Source of the DNA: CAVURW01 sp963743595
GTDB lineage: Bacteria > Verrucomicrobiota > Verrucomicrobiia > Methylacidiphilales > UBA1321
Direction: 5' to 3'
DNA length: 42,988 bases
Assembly (NCBI GenBank): GCA_963743595.1
Contig: CAVURW010000256.1
Coordinates: 1 to 42,988 of the forward strand
In this document: positions 8,488 through 16,657 of the stretch, in pieces
Layout: the number at the start of each line of letters is the position of its first letter
Position numbering within the stretch: the first letter of the stretch is position 1
Program-made: the position numbers and the translations under genes
The notes under the pieces: generated by a model
Database searches by the model: none
What the model saw: the letters and a program-made list of their open reading frames with translations, nothing else
What the model was told of the DNA's origin: nothing

Positions 8488-8883
8488 ATGGTAGCAACAA
8501 ATTTTATTGGGGCGACAGGACGTCGGAAACGGGCTGTAGCATGTGTGAAGATGGTTCCTGGCCAAGGCAAAATGGAAGTGAATGGCAAGGAATTTGACGA
8601 GTATTTCACGACCGACGCGATGAAGATGCTCGCCCTGCAGCCGCTGCGGGTGGCCGACTCTGCGAAGAAGTTTGACGTAACCGTGCGTGCTCACGGTGGT
8701 GGTTTGATGGGTCAAGCAGGTGCTTTGAGCTTGGCTCTGGCTCGCGCTTTGATCCAAGTTGACGCGAATTTGCGTCCGATTTTGAAGAAGCCTGGCTTGC
8801 TTCGCCGCGATCCTCGCGAGAAGGAACGGAAGAAGCCTGGTCAACCCGGTGCGCGAAAGCGGTTCCAGTTCTCCAAGCGCTAA
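8488..8883 (+). CDS. rpsI: 30S ribosomal protein S9
   Basis: 131 aa, standard length. It shows the S9 blocks GRRKRAVACVKMVPGQGK near the N-terminus, VNGKEFDEYF, the VTVRAHGGGLMGQAGALSLA core, and the basic tail KKPGQPGARKRFQFSKR whose last residues contact the P-site tRNA in the ribosome. It is separated from rplM by 12 bp and has a full AGGAGG ribosome-binding site. argC follows 35 bp downstream on the same strand without an obvious terminator between, so read-through into arginine biosynthesis is possible. Confidence 0.98.
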   Translation: MVATNFIGATGRRKRAVACVKMVPGQGKMEVNGKEFDEYFTTDAMKMLALQPLRVADSAKKFDVTVRAHGGGLMGQAGALSLALARALIQVDANLRPILKKPGLLRRDPREKERKKPGQPGARKRFQFSKR

Positions 8884-8918
8884 TCTTTTCGGCGAAACCG
8901 TTACACCTGGAGAGCCCA

Positions 8919-9953
8919 GTGACTACTGTCGCTACTGCGGTTTTAGGTGCCTCCGGTTACGGGGGACAGGAGCTTATTCGTTATTTGGCTCGCCATCCGG
9001 CCTTCAAGTTGGTGGCGGTGACATCCCGTCAAAGCGCAGGGCAGCCGCTCTCCTCGTTGGTCGACGGGCTGCCGAAGGATGTTGGGTCGATTTGTTTTAC
9101 AGATGCCTCTCTGGAATCGGGTCTGCTTGATCAGGCGGAGTTGTTTTTCTTGGCACTGCCTCATGGAACGGCGGCTCCGTTTGCCACGGTTCTGCGAAAA
9201 GCGGGTAAGCGTGTGGTCGATCTAAGTGCCGATTTTCGAACGACCGATCCCGCTGTCTACAAAGAATTTTACGATCACGATCACCCAGCCCCCGAGTTGC
9301 TAGGCGAGGCTGTCTATGGACTGCCTGAAGTGCATCGGGAGCGGTTAAAGCAGTCTCAGCTGGTCGCCGCGCCGGGCTGCTTTCCCACGAGTATCATCCT
9401 GCCGCTGGTACCGTTTCTGAAAGCTGGTCTCATTGACCCGGAAACCGTAGTCGTTAACTCCATTTCAGGCGTTTCCGGAGCGGGCCGTAAGTTGGAGATG
9501 CGACTGCTCTTCGGCGAAGTGGCCGAGAATTTCCACGCGTATGGCGTGCCAAAACACCGGCATATTGGTGAAGTTGAACAGGAGCTTTCCCTGGCTGCGG
9601 GTAAAGCCGTGCGCATCACGTTCATCCCGCACTTAGTGCCGGTACATCGAGGAATGATTTCAACGACGACCGCGAAACTGACTCGGGACTTGCCACGGCA
9701 TGGAGCCGAAGCGGTCTTACGGGAGGCTTACGGAAGCGAGCCGTTCGTGGAAGTGCTTGCAGCCGGGCAAGTACCGCAATCGCGCTCGGTCTTACGATCG
9801 AATCGCATTCAGGTTTCGGCGGAAGTGGATGTTCGGACGAACCGGCTAATGTTATTCTCAGCGATCGATAATCTCGGAAAGGGGAATGCGACGCAGGGAA
9901 TTCAGTGCGCGAATTTGATGTTCGGTTTTCAGGAGACTTTAGGGCTACTGTAG
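8919..9953 (+). CDS. argC: N-acetyl-gamma-glutamyl-phosphate reductase
   Basis: 344 aa. It reduces N-acetylglutamyl phosphate to N-acetylglutamate semialdehyde with NADPH, the third step of arginine synthesis. The Rossmann motif is AVLGASGYGGQELIR, and the catalytic Cys is C154 in AAPGCFPTS, which marks the type-1 (long) ArgC. The conserved FIPHLVPVHRGM block near residue 240 and KGNATQGIQCANLM at the C-terminus complete the family. The start is GTG 8919, preceded by GGAGAG at 8909-8914 with good spacing. It lies 35 bp after rpsI and 53 bp before argJ, and is probably co-transcribed with argJ. Confidence 0.96.
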   Translation: MTTVATAVLGASGYGGQELIRYLARHPAFKLVAVTSRQSAGQPLSSLVDGLPKDVGSICFTDASLESGLLDQAELFFLALPHGTAAPFATVLRKAGKRVVDLSADFRTTDPAVYKEFYDHDHPAPELLGEAVYGLPEVHRERLKQSQLVAAPGCFPTSIILPLVPFLKAGLIDPETVVVNSISGVSGAGRKLEMRLLFGEVAENFHAYGVPKHRHIGEVEQELSLAAGKAVRITFIPHLVPVHRGMISTTTAKLTRDLPRHGAEAVLREAYGSEPFVEVLAAGQVPQSRSVLRSNRIQVSAEVDVRTNRLMLFSAIDNLGKGNATQGIQCANLMFGFQETLGLL

Positions 9954-10006
9954 CCCACCAGAGCCGATGGGGATAACGAGGTTCTTGACTTGTAGATACA
10001 AAATAT

Positions 10007-11212
10007 ATGGAAGCCAAAATTATAAAGGGCGGGGGAGTCACATCGGCACTGGGGTTTCGAGCGACGGGTATCTCGGCGGGAATCAAGGTCAATGGAGATC
10101 GCGATTTGGCCATTGTCGTCTCAGACGTGCCTGCGGAAGTGGCGGCGACATTCACCACGAACGCAGTGAAGGCTGCGCCCGTGAAGGTCTCGATGAAGCA
10201 TTCCAAGAACGGGAAGATTCGCGGCGTTATTCTGAACTCCGGTTGTGCGAATGCATGCACGGGTCTCAACGGAATCCGCGATGCCAAGGAGATGATCAAG
10301 CTGGCGGCGGAAGAATTTGAGTCGAAAGAGAAGGAGTGGCTGGTCTGCTCGACAGGCCGTATCGGGATCCAATTGCCGATGCCGTTGATTCGTAAAGCGA
10401 TTAAAAAAGCGGCGCAAAAGGTGACCGCAGATGACGGCGAAAGCGCGGCGAAGGCGATCATGACGACGGATACGCGCCGGAAAGAATTTGGCACGAGTAT
10501 CAAGATTGATGGCAAGAAGGTGACAATCGGCGGAATGGCGAAGGGTGCCGGGATGATTCACCCCAACATGGCCACGATGCTCTGTGTGATCACCACCGAC
10601 GCATGCGTTGAGAAGACGGCCCTACGGACCTGTGTTTTTGAGGCGGTGGAGAGCTCGTTCAATCGGATTTCTGTGGATGGCGATACCTCCACGAACGACA
10701 CGGTAATCGTGCTCGCAAACGGAATGTCCGGCACCGAAGAGCTGAAGAGTTATCACCCGCAATTTGAGCTGTTCCAAAAGACGCTGACCCATGTGATGCG
10801 GAAACTAGCACGGATGATCGTGGAAGACGGCGAGGGGATCACGCGCGTTGTGGATGTGGTGGTGAAGGGCGCGGCGAATTCGCATGACGCGAAGTTGGCT
10901 GCCGAGGCAATCGCGTGCTCGGAGCTGATCAAAACGTCGTGGGTGGGTGGCGATCCGAACTGGGGCCGAATCATGGCCGCTCTCGGCTATAGCGGTGCGA
11001 AGGTGCGTGAGGAACTCGTGGAGATTTTCTTCGATGGATTGGTGGCTGTGGCCAGTGGCCAAGCGAGCAATACGCCGATCCAAAAGCTGAAAAAGGTGCT
11101 CAGCAAGGGCAAGTTCACGATTACGGTGCACCTTCACTCCGGCAACGGCGAGTACAGCATCTTAACGACCGATCTCACGGAGGAATACGTGCGGATCAAT
11201 GCGGGTGAGTAG
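10007..11212 (+). CDS. argJ: Glutamate N-acetyltransferase / amino-acid N-acetyltransferase
   Basis: 401 aa. ArgJ transfers the acetyl group from N-acetylornithine to glutamate and in many bacteria also makes N-acetylglutamate from acetyl-CoA. It is an Ntn hydrolase-like enzyme that cleaves itself; the cleavage site and nucleophile are seen as KGAGMIHPNMATML with T190. Other family marks are TTNAVKAAPVKVS, LNSGCANACTG, the DGDTSTNDT motif and GGDPNWGRIMAA. The presence of argJ beside argC points to the acetyl-recycling (cyclic) pathway. No argB follows; a minus-strand Sel1 gene begins the next block. Confidence 0.96.
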   Translation: MEAKIIKGGGVTSALGFRATGISAGIKVNGDRDLAIVVSDVPAEVAATFTTNAVKAAPVKVSMKHSKNGKIRGVILNSGCANACTGLNGIRDAKEMIKLAAEEFESKEKEWLVCSTGRIGIQLPMPLIRKAIKKAAQKVTADDGESAAKAIMTTDTRRKEFGTSIKIDGKKVTIGGMAKGAGMIHPNMATMLCVITTDACVEKTALRTCVFEAVESSFNRISVDGDTSTNDTVIVLANGMSGTEELKSYHPQFELFQKTLTHVMRKLARMIVEDGEGITRVVDVVVKGAANSHDAKLAAEAIACSELIKTSWVGGDPNWGRIMAALGYSGAKVREELVEIFFDGLVAVASGQASNTPIQKLKKVLSKGKFTITVHLHSGNGEYSILTTDLTEEYVRINAGE

Positions 11213-11233
11213 CGTTTACTGCTGGCCTGCTCG

Positions 11234-13114
11234 TCATGGCGAAGGCGAAGGCGGGGCTGGAGATGGTTCTTCAGCTGGAAGTTCTTGCAAGCGTTTCGCG
11301 GCCTCGCTTGAGCCCAGCCTTGCAGCTTTCTGGTAGAATTCCTTTGCCTTAGCAAAATCCTGTTTCACTCCTAGCCCGGTCGCATAACTCTTCCCAATTT
11401 CTAGCATAGCGCCGACTTCGCCAGCGGCTGAGGCAAGTTGCAAGTACTGCAGCCCGGCTGTTTCATCCGTCCCAGTGCCATCACCGTGTAGCAAAATCAC
11501 TCCGTAATGCCACTCAGCTTCGATATTACCTTGAGTAGCGGCTTTCCTATACCAAGCAGCACCTTCTGCCTGGTCTTTTTCAACAATAATCCCATTGCAG
11601 TAAGCCCGTGCTAATTGACCTTCCGCTACGGGATCACCCTGAGCAGCCCCTTTTTGAGCCCAGCTCACACCTTTTTGCTCATCTACCGGCGTTCCCCGAC
11701 CTAACATGTAGTAGAGGCTTACAGCACCTTCACATTTCGGTATTCCTGCCTGAGCACCTCTCAAGAAAGCTTCTAAAGCGGTTTCGAACTCGTTCTTATT
11801 CTGACTAAATACCCCGATATAGTAATAGGCTTCTACAAATTGTAACGTCACTGCTCTATGAAAAAGTTTGTCAGCAACATCTAAATTTTTTGCGACTCCT
11901 ACTCCCTCTAAAAACATTTTCCCGAGCGCAAACGCTGCTTGGCCGCTTCCGTGATTTGCAGCCCGCTTCAATAATTCCACAGCAGTTGGTAAGTCCTTAG
12001 GACAGCCATTCGTCCCATCCACGCAGTCGAGCCCAAGGTTACATTCCGCTATAGGGTAGTGTTGATCGACTGCTTTTAGTCGTGATTTTAGGCCCAGCCC
12101 TATGTCTTTGGGAGTACCTTGTCCCAAGAAGTAGCACTGAGCCAAAAGTTCCTGCCCTAAACCCGACCCGCCATCCGCCGATTTTTTGAAATCTTCAAAC
12201 GCCCCGGTTACGTCTCCCTCATAATCCTTCAAAGCTCCCCTAAAGCCATAACCCCAGGCATCGTTCTTTGCCACCGCCCTATCAAGCCACATTTTCGCAT
12301 CAGCGGGATTACTTTGAATGAGCGTGCGACCGTAAAAAGCTTCTCCCCTCGGGTTGCCCAATTCAGCCGATTTTTTTATCAGCTCAGCACCCTCATCAAA
12401 TCTTCCCTGCCTTCGACACAATAACCCGAGGTTCACCAGCCCGTCAGAACTGTTGTGCTCGTAAATCGACTTTCGAAACAATCTTTCTGCCTCCGTCTCG
12501 TCAACGGGAACCCCGTCTCCATCCATGTAAAACAGACCTAGATTCACTTCAGCAGAACCGTTCCCCTGGTCTGCAGCAAAACTGTAATTCGCTAACGCCT
12601 TTGCCAAATCCTTCGGATGACCATTCAGCCCCTCATCATACTCGAGACCCGTGTCGAAATATGCTTCCGACGAGGGATTCAGAGCCGCCCAAACAATGAT
12701 TCCATTATTGAGGAGAAACAACATCCCCGACAACAGTGCTGCATTCCTGGGTAGTTTTGAGCGCACAGGAACGTCGGAATCGGGTTTCGGGAACAACCAA
12801 ACTATTATCGGAATCACTACAGGAATAAACAGGGCGAAAAAGGAAATGAATAGCGGCCATTTACCTCGATGAATCGCTACTCGCACCGTCAGCCAAACCT
12901 GGGCGATAAAAAAACAAAACCCGAATAATTGAACGCAAACAGTGACACGAATGGCCACTCTGTCCGTGGCCTTTGATGTTACGTCCGAGGAATGGAAAGC
13001 GTCGGATAGGATCTCGATTAACCCCCGGTCATACCACCTCAAACACCAGATAGACCCCGCTAAGCAGACTACGAGAGTTAACCAAATCAAGATATTTCTT
13101 AACGAGATGGTCAT
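11234..13114 (-). CDS. Membrane-anchored Sel1-repeat protein
   Basis: 626 aa. The first 150 residues contain four hydrophobic segments (about 8-24, 55-77, 87-108 and 123-143). From about residue 160 to 610 there are about a dozen Sel1-like repeats of roughly 36 residues, with the usual pattern Ala-x-x-x-Leu-Gly-x-x-Tyr-x-x-Gly and then an aromatic-x-x-Ala-Ala, for example AEVNLGLFYMDGDGVPVDE and AFALGKMFLEGVGV. The tail is Pro/Ser-rich. Sel1 repeats form TPR-like solenoids for protein binding; the repeats may face either side of the membrane. The gene converges with argJ, 21 bp apart. Its ligand is unknown. Confidence 0.85.
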   Translation of the reverse strand: MTISLRNILIWLTLVVCLAGSIWCLRWYDRGLIEILSDAFHSSDVTSKATDRVAIRVTVCVQLFGFCFFIAQVWLTVRVAIHRGKWPLFISFFALFIPVVIPIIVWLFPKPDSDVPVRSKLPRNAALLSGMLFLLNNGIIVWAALNPSSEAYFDTGLEYDEGLNGHPKDLAKALANYSFAADQGNGSAEVNLGLFYMDGDGVPVDETEAERLFRKSIYEHNSSDGLVNLGLLCRRQGRFDEGAELIKKSAELGNPRGEAFYGRTLIQSNPADAKMWLDRAVAKNDAWGYGFRGALKDYEGDVTGAFEDFKKSADGGSGLGQELLAQCYFLGQGTPKDIGLGLKSRLKAVDQHYPIAECNLGLDCVDGTNGCPKDLPTAVELLKRAANHGSGQAAFALGKMFLEGVGVAKNLDVADKLFHRAVTLQFVEAYYYIGVFSQNKNEFETALEAFLRGAQAGIPKCEGAVSLYYMLGRGTPVDEQKGVSWAQKGAAQGDPVAEGQLARAYCNGIIVEKDQAEGAAWYRKAATQGNIEAEWHYGVILLHGDGTGTDETAGLQYLQLASAAGEVGAMLEIGKSYATGLGVKQDFAKAKEFYQKAARLGSSEAAKRLQELPAEEPSPAPPSPSP

Positions 13115-13262
13115 TGGCTAGGTTCGGGAGGAGAGCACGAGTTACGTTAGGCTGTTGCCAATCCGGAGAAAGCGCAAGTCTCAAGCCGAGTGCGACTGAG
13201 AGCTCGATTTACCCGCGTGGGATTCCGATGGACTTGCCTGCTTTTTCTGCTAGGCCATCGCT

Positions 13263-13685
13263 ATGCGACGTATCCTTCGAATGATTATTTTTCCAATCGC
13301 GGCACTTATTGCCTTCGCCTTGGGTGGATACAGCCTCTACGAATCGATCCTGTTCTCCTTGGATGGTGCTGTCGTCTCGGGACAAGTCACGAATCACCAC
13401 GAACACTCCGGTCGACACGGTCCTACGTACACCCTGGACTATCAATACACCACCGAGGCGGGGGTCAGCGAAAATGGTAACGCAGACGTTAGCTATGAGA
13501 CATACAGCTCCACTCAGAACGGCAGCTCGATTGATATCATGTACGTTAAATCTCAGCCCAGCATCAGTGAACAAGTCGGCTCGCACGCCACGCTCTGGAC
13601 CGGTTTAATCGCCACAGCAGTTGGACTGGTCTTGGCAACCGTTTTCGCCTTTGACGTGATGGCGGTTCGGCGCGGTTCTTCGTGA
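13263..13685 (+). CDS. DUF3592-type small membrane protein
   Basis: 140 aa. There is a transmembrane segment at each end (about 8-30 and 109-131). Between them lies a soluble beta-rich loop starting VVSGQVTNH with YTLDYQYTTEAGVS and DIMYVKSQPS, the layout of DUF3592 proteins, in which the loop resembles an OB-like fold. The function of the family is unknown. The gene is divergent from the Sel1 gene (148 bp between starts) and precedes the MFS gene by 116 bp on the same strand. Confidence 0.65.
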   Translation: MRRILRMIIFPIAALIAFALGGYSLYESILFSLDGAVVSGQVTNHHEHSGRHGPTYTLDYQYTTEAGVSENGNADVSYETYSSTQNGSSIDIMYVKSQPSISEQVGSHATLWTGLIATAVGLVLATVFAFDVMAVRRGSS

Positions 13686-13801
13686 TGCCTGCTGAGCTCG
13701 ACCAGCTTCCCCACTTTGCTCTAATGTTCCCGACGTGACGGTCAAATGTGTACTTTAGCGTTGTGTGCAGAGCCAAATTCTGGTTTATTTTGTTTACATA
13801 A

Positions 13802-15355
13802 ATGGACAAGCGCGCCGATTATCTCTTCTTTTGGGGCTGTTTTATCGCCTTGATCACCACCAGTTACGCCTTCATTAGCCGGATTATTTTGTGCACAGGT
13901 CCTCAATTTGCCACTGAATTTGGTCTCGATAAAGTCTCCGTCGGCGAGCTCGTTGGGGCGGGGATCTGGCCGTTTGGCGTGAGCATTATCGTCTTCAGCC
14001 TGTTCATCGACCGCATTGGGTATAGGGCGGCGATGATCTTCTCTTTTGTGAGTTATCTCATCTATGCAGCCTTGGCGTATGAGGCGTATCTCATGGTGCA
14101 CGACGTGGCCTACGTTGATCTCGCAGCCCAAAAGCGGGGGTACCAATTGCTCTACTGGGGCAGTATCATTCTCGGCTTGGGCAATGGCAGCGTGGAGTCG
14201 TACGTGAATCCGATCGTGACGACGATGTTCAATACCGAGAAGACGAAGTGGCTGAATCGTCTGCATGCCGGTTGGCCAGGCGGGCTGGTTATCGGCGGTC
14301 TATGCACCATCGCCCTGGCGAATAATCCGGACTGGCGCATTCAATTGGGCCTGATTCTGGTTCCGGCGGTGACGTTTTTTCTGATTCTTGTATCGAAGCC
14401 ATTTCCGAGGAGTGAGCGGGAGCAGGCTGGGGTCAGCTACATCGATATGCTTACGGAACTTGGCGCATTCGGGGCGTTCGTCGGCTTCGGTTTGGTCTTT
14501 GCGCAGCTCGGACAAGTCTTTGGCTGGAGCAGCCTCATGGTTTGGGGTTTAACGGGCATCGTTGTCGTTACGTTTCTGGTACTGACGCGCTCTTTTGGTC
14601 GCCTGATTTTGGCGGCGCTGATCATCATTATGATGCCCCAAGCAACGACTGAACTTGGCACAAACGGTTGGATTACCGCATTGATGGAAGAGCCGATGAA
14701 AGCAGCTGGGTACAACTCCGCGTGGGTGCTGGTTTACACTTCGAGCATCATGCTGATTTTACGCTTTTGTGCGGGACCGCTCATCCACAGGTTTTCACCA
14801 GTGGGGTTGTTGGCGACCTGTTCTGCGTTCGCTGGGCTGGGCATTTTGGCGCTCGCTCAAACCGCTCATGCGGGCATGGCAACGATCTTCGCTGCGGCTA
14901 CGCTCTTCGGCGTGGGAATTACCTTTTTCTGGCCGACGATTCTAGGGCTCACTTCCGAACAGTGTCCAAAGGGTGGCGCACTCACTCTCAACGCGATGGG
15001 CGGAATCGGTATGCTCGCGGTGGGCATTCTCGGTGCACCATTTCTTGGCTACATGCAAGAGAGCTCGACGACGCAGCAATTGCACGAAAGGGACTCGGCG
15101 CTTTACGACCAAGTGACGATGAAAAGCGATTACCTGCTCGGTGCTTACGTGGCGATCGACCCAGTGAAAAGGTCAGCGATCACCGATGAGAAATCGGTAG
15201 CCGAACTCGCCTCTGCAGAAACGGCCGGCAAATTCAACGCTCTCGGAAAGATGTCCATGTTCCCGGCATTCACCTTCGCTTGTTATCTGGCGATGCTGAT
15301 GTTCTTCAGATCCAAAGGCGGGTACAAGCCCACATTGCTTGGGCAAACAGAGTAG
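13802..15355 (+). CDS. MFS transporter
   Basis: 517 aa with about 12 hydrophobic segments. The first is FFWGCFIALITTSYAF. The loop between TM2 and TM3 (FIDRIGYRAAM) matches the major facilitator D-R-x-G signature, and TM5 is followed by a long central loop. The sequence around HAGWPGGLVIGG resembles the TM5 region of sugar/fucose-type MFS carriers, but the substrate cannot be read from sequence. A soluble insert of about 60 residues before the last helix (ESSTTQQLHERDSALYD and on) is unusual for the family. The gene converges with the desaturase gene, 20 bp apart. No ribosome-binding site is visible at ATG 13802. Confidence 0.8.
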   Translation: MDKRADYLFFWGCFIALITTSYAFISRIILCTGPQFATEFGLDKVSVGELVGAGIWPFGVSIIVFSLFIDRIGYRAAMIFSFVSYLIYAALAYEAYLMVHDVAYVDLAAQKRGYQLLYWGSIILGLGNGSVESYVNPIVTTMFNTEKTKWLNRLHAGWPGGLVIGGLCTIALANNPDWRIQLGLILVPAVTFFLILVSKPFPRSEREQAGVSYIDMLTELGAFGAFVGFGLVFAQLGQVFGWSSLMVWGLTGIVVVTFLVLTRSFGRLILAALIIIMMPQATTELGTNGWITALMEEPMKAAGYNSAWVLVYTSSIMLILRFCAGPLIHRFSPVGLLATCSAFAGLGILALAQTAHAGMATIFAAATLFGVGITFFWPTILGLTSEQCPKGGALTLNAMGGIGMLAVGILGAPFLGYMQESSTTQQLHERDSALYDQVTMKSDYLLGAYVAIDPVKRSAITDEKSVAELASAETAGKFNALGKMSMFPAFTFACYLAMLMFFRSKGGYKPTLLGQTE

Positions 15356-15375
15356 ATCAAGAGCCCGAGGGAGCC

Positions 15376-16374
15376 CTACTCGTTCACGTAATCGTTCATC
15401 TTCCACAGACGGCACCACGCCTCATAAAACGTAATGCGCTGGTAGCGATCAGGAAAGTGTTCCAGCAGGAGGCGTGAAACGAGCGGGTAATAACTCGGGT
15501 TCATTCCAGGGAAGACATGATGTTCCGTGTGATAAGAAAAGTTATTATGAAACCAATCGAGCCAAGTCGGAACGATGATGGAGGTCGAGCCGACGACTGG
15601 GTCTGTATGGGCGCAATGTGGATTTAAGAAGTGCTGTGTGTAAATGTACGCCATCCCTACTCCCGATGCGACGGAGACGGCAACAGGGCTGATCATAAAA
15701 TAACGGAGCCAATCACCGCCCACGGCCTCGAAGATGAGACATTGAACGAGGGCGATCCAAACGATCTCCAGAAATATCATGAGCCTCTGACTCGATGTAT
15801 ATGACGGCTTAGCTGGGACAATGGAAGGCCGGCTCGAGCCCTCCAAAAAGGAGGCGTACACATTCCTCACTATATAAGGTATGAACCCGAAAATGATCAT
15901 CAATCTGGGGAAAAACTTAACTTTCCCTGGATGAAAGATATGGATATACGTTTCATTCAGGAGGGAGTGTTCTTCCTTCATGAACCGACGGTCGGGGTCA
16001 TTTACCGTATTGGTCTCGGCATGATGCGTCTGGATGTGGACTCGCTTCCACATCGTTGGTGGGAGGAGATTTACCCCGAAAAGAAATAGCTCCAGCACCT
16101 GCGTCCAAAACTTGGAGCGAACCACGGAGTGATGACTCACGTCATGGGCGAGAAAACCGAGGCAAGCGATGCTGGAGCCCGCCAAGAGCGCGAAGAATGG
16201 CCCGGTCCACAGGGGAGCCTCACGCATTCCGTAGTAGGAGGCCGAAAGCAAAAAGGCCTGGAGGGCGACACGAAAAAGATGGCGCGCATCCGGTCGGAAA
16301 GCGTTCGCCGGAAGGTGAGGCTTCAGCACGGTGACGTAATGCGCGGTGGTAAAAAGTTCTGTTGCGGGTTTCAT
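15376..16374 (-). CDS. Membrane fatty acid desaturase family protein
   Basis: 332 aa. All three histidine boxes that bind the di-iron centre are present: HDVSHH near residue 77, HIQTHH near 114 and HTEHH near 288, with paired hydrophobic segments between them as in integral membrane acyl-lipid desaturases. Such enzymes introduce a double bond into fatty acyl chains with oxygen and an electron donor; hydroxylases and ketolases share the fold, so the exact reaction is open. The gene stands alone, convergent with the MFS gene, and its start region faces the OLD-like ATPase gene. Confidence 0.85.
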   Translation of the reverse strand: MKPATELFTTAHYVTVLKPHLPANAFRPDARHLFRVALQAFLLSASYYGMREAPLWTGPFFALLAGSSIACLGFLAHDVSHHSVVRSKFWTQVLELFLFGVNLLPPTMWKRVHIQTHHAETNTVNDPDRRFMKEEHSLLNETYIHIFHPGKVKFFPRLMIIFGFIPYIVRNVYASFLEGSSRPSIVPAKPSYTSSQRLMIFLEIVWIALVQCLIFEAVGGDWLRYFMISPVAVSVASGVGMAYIYTQHFLNPHCAHTDPVVGSTSIIVPTWLDWFHNNFSYHTEHHVFPGMNPSYYPLVSRLLLEHFPDRYQRITFYEAWCRLWKMNDYVNE

Positions 16375-16453
16375 AAAAATTGGATTAATCGAGCAGATTT
16401 GGCGTCGAGCCGAGGCACTTGCCTGCGAGGATTCGATGCACCGCCGACTGCTT

Positions 16454-16630
16454 TTAAACGGGGTGATCTCCTATCGTCGAGTTAGCTAGCAACTGTTCTT
16501 GGGACGATTTCTCAACAAAAAAGAAATCCGCGAGAATGTTTTCAGGCACCGTAGGGCTGTAGCCGTTGTGAGGCGCAATCACAAGGACAAAGTTCTCAGG
16601 GTGACTTTTCGTTGGTGCAATCGGCGGTGT
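16454..16630 (-). other. Open 58-codon stretch in the desaturase/ATPase intergenic region, possible gene remnant
   Basis: The 283-bp gap between the desaturase and ATPase starts holds a minus-strand frame free of stops for 58 codons, bounded by TGA and TAA. Its reading looks protein-like (FVLVIAPHNGYSPTVPEN, then ILADFFFVEKSSQEQLL) but has no ATG and no recognised family. It may be a decayed 3' end or chance. No other gene or clear terminator was seen in the gap. Confidence 0.2.
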
Positions 16631-16657
16631 TCAGGCTAGCATCACACGACTTGACCT

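Noticed and set aside
9622..10515. 297-codon minus-strand frame across argC/argJ
   Set aside because: Both plus-strand genes are certain; the frame is a by-product of their codon use.
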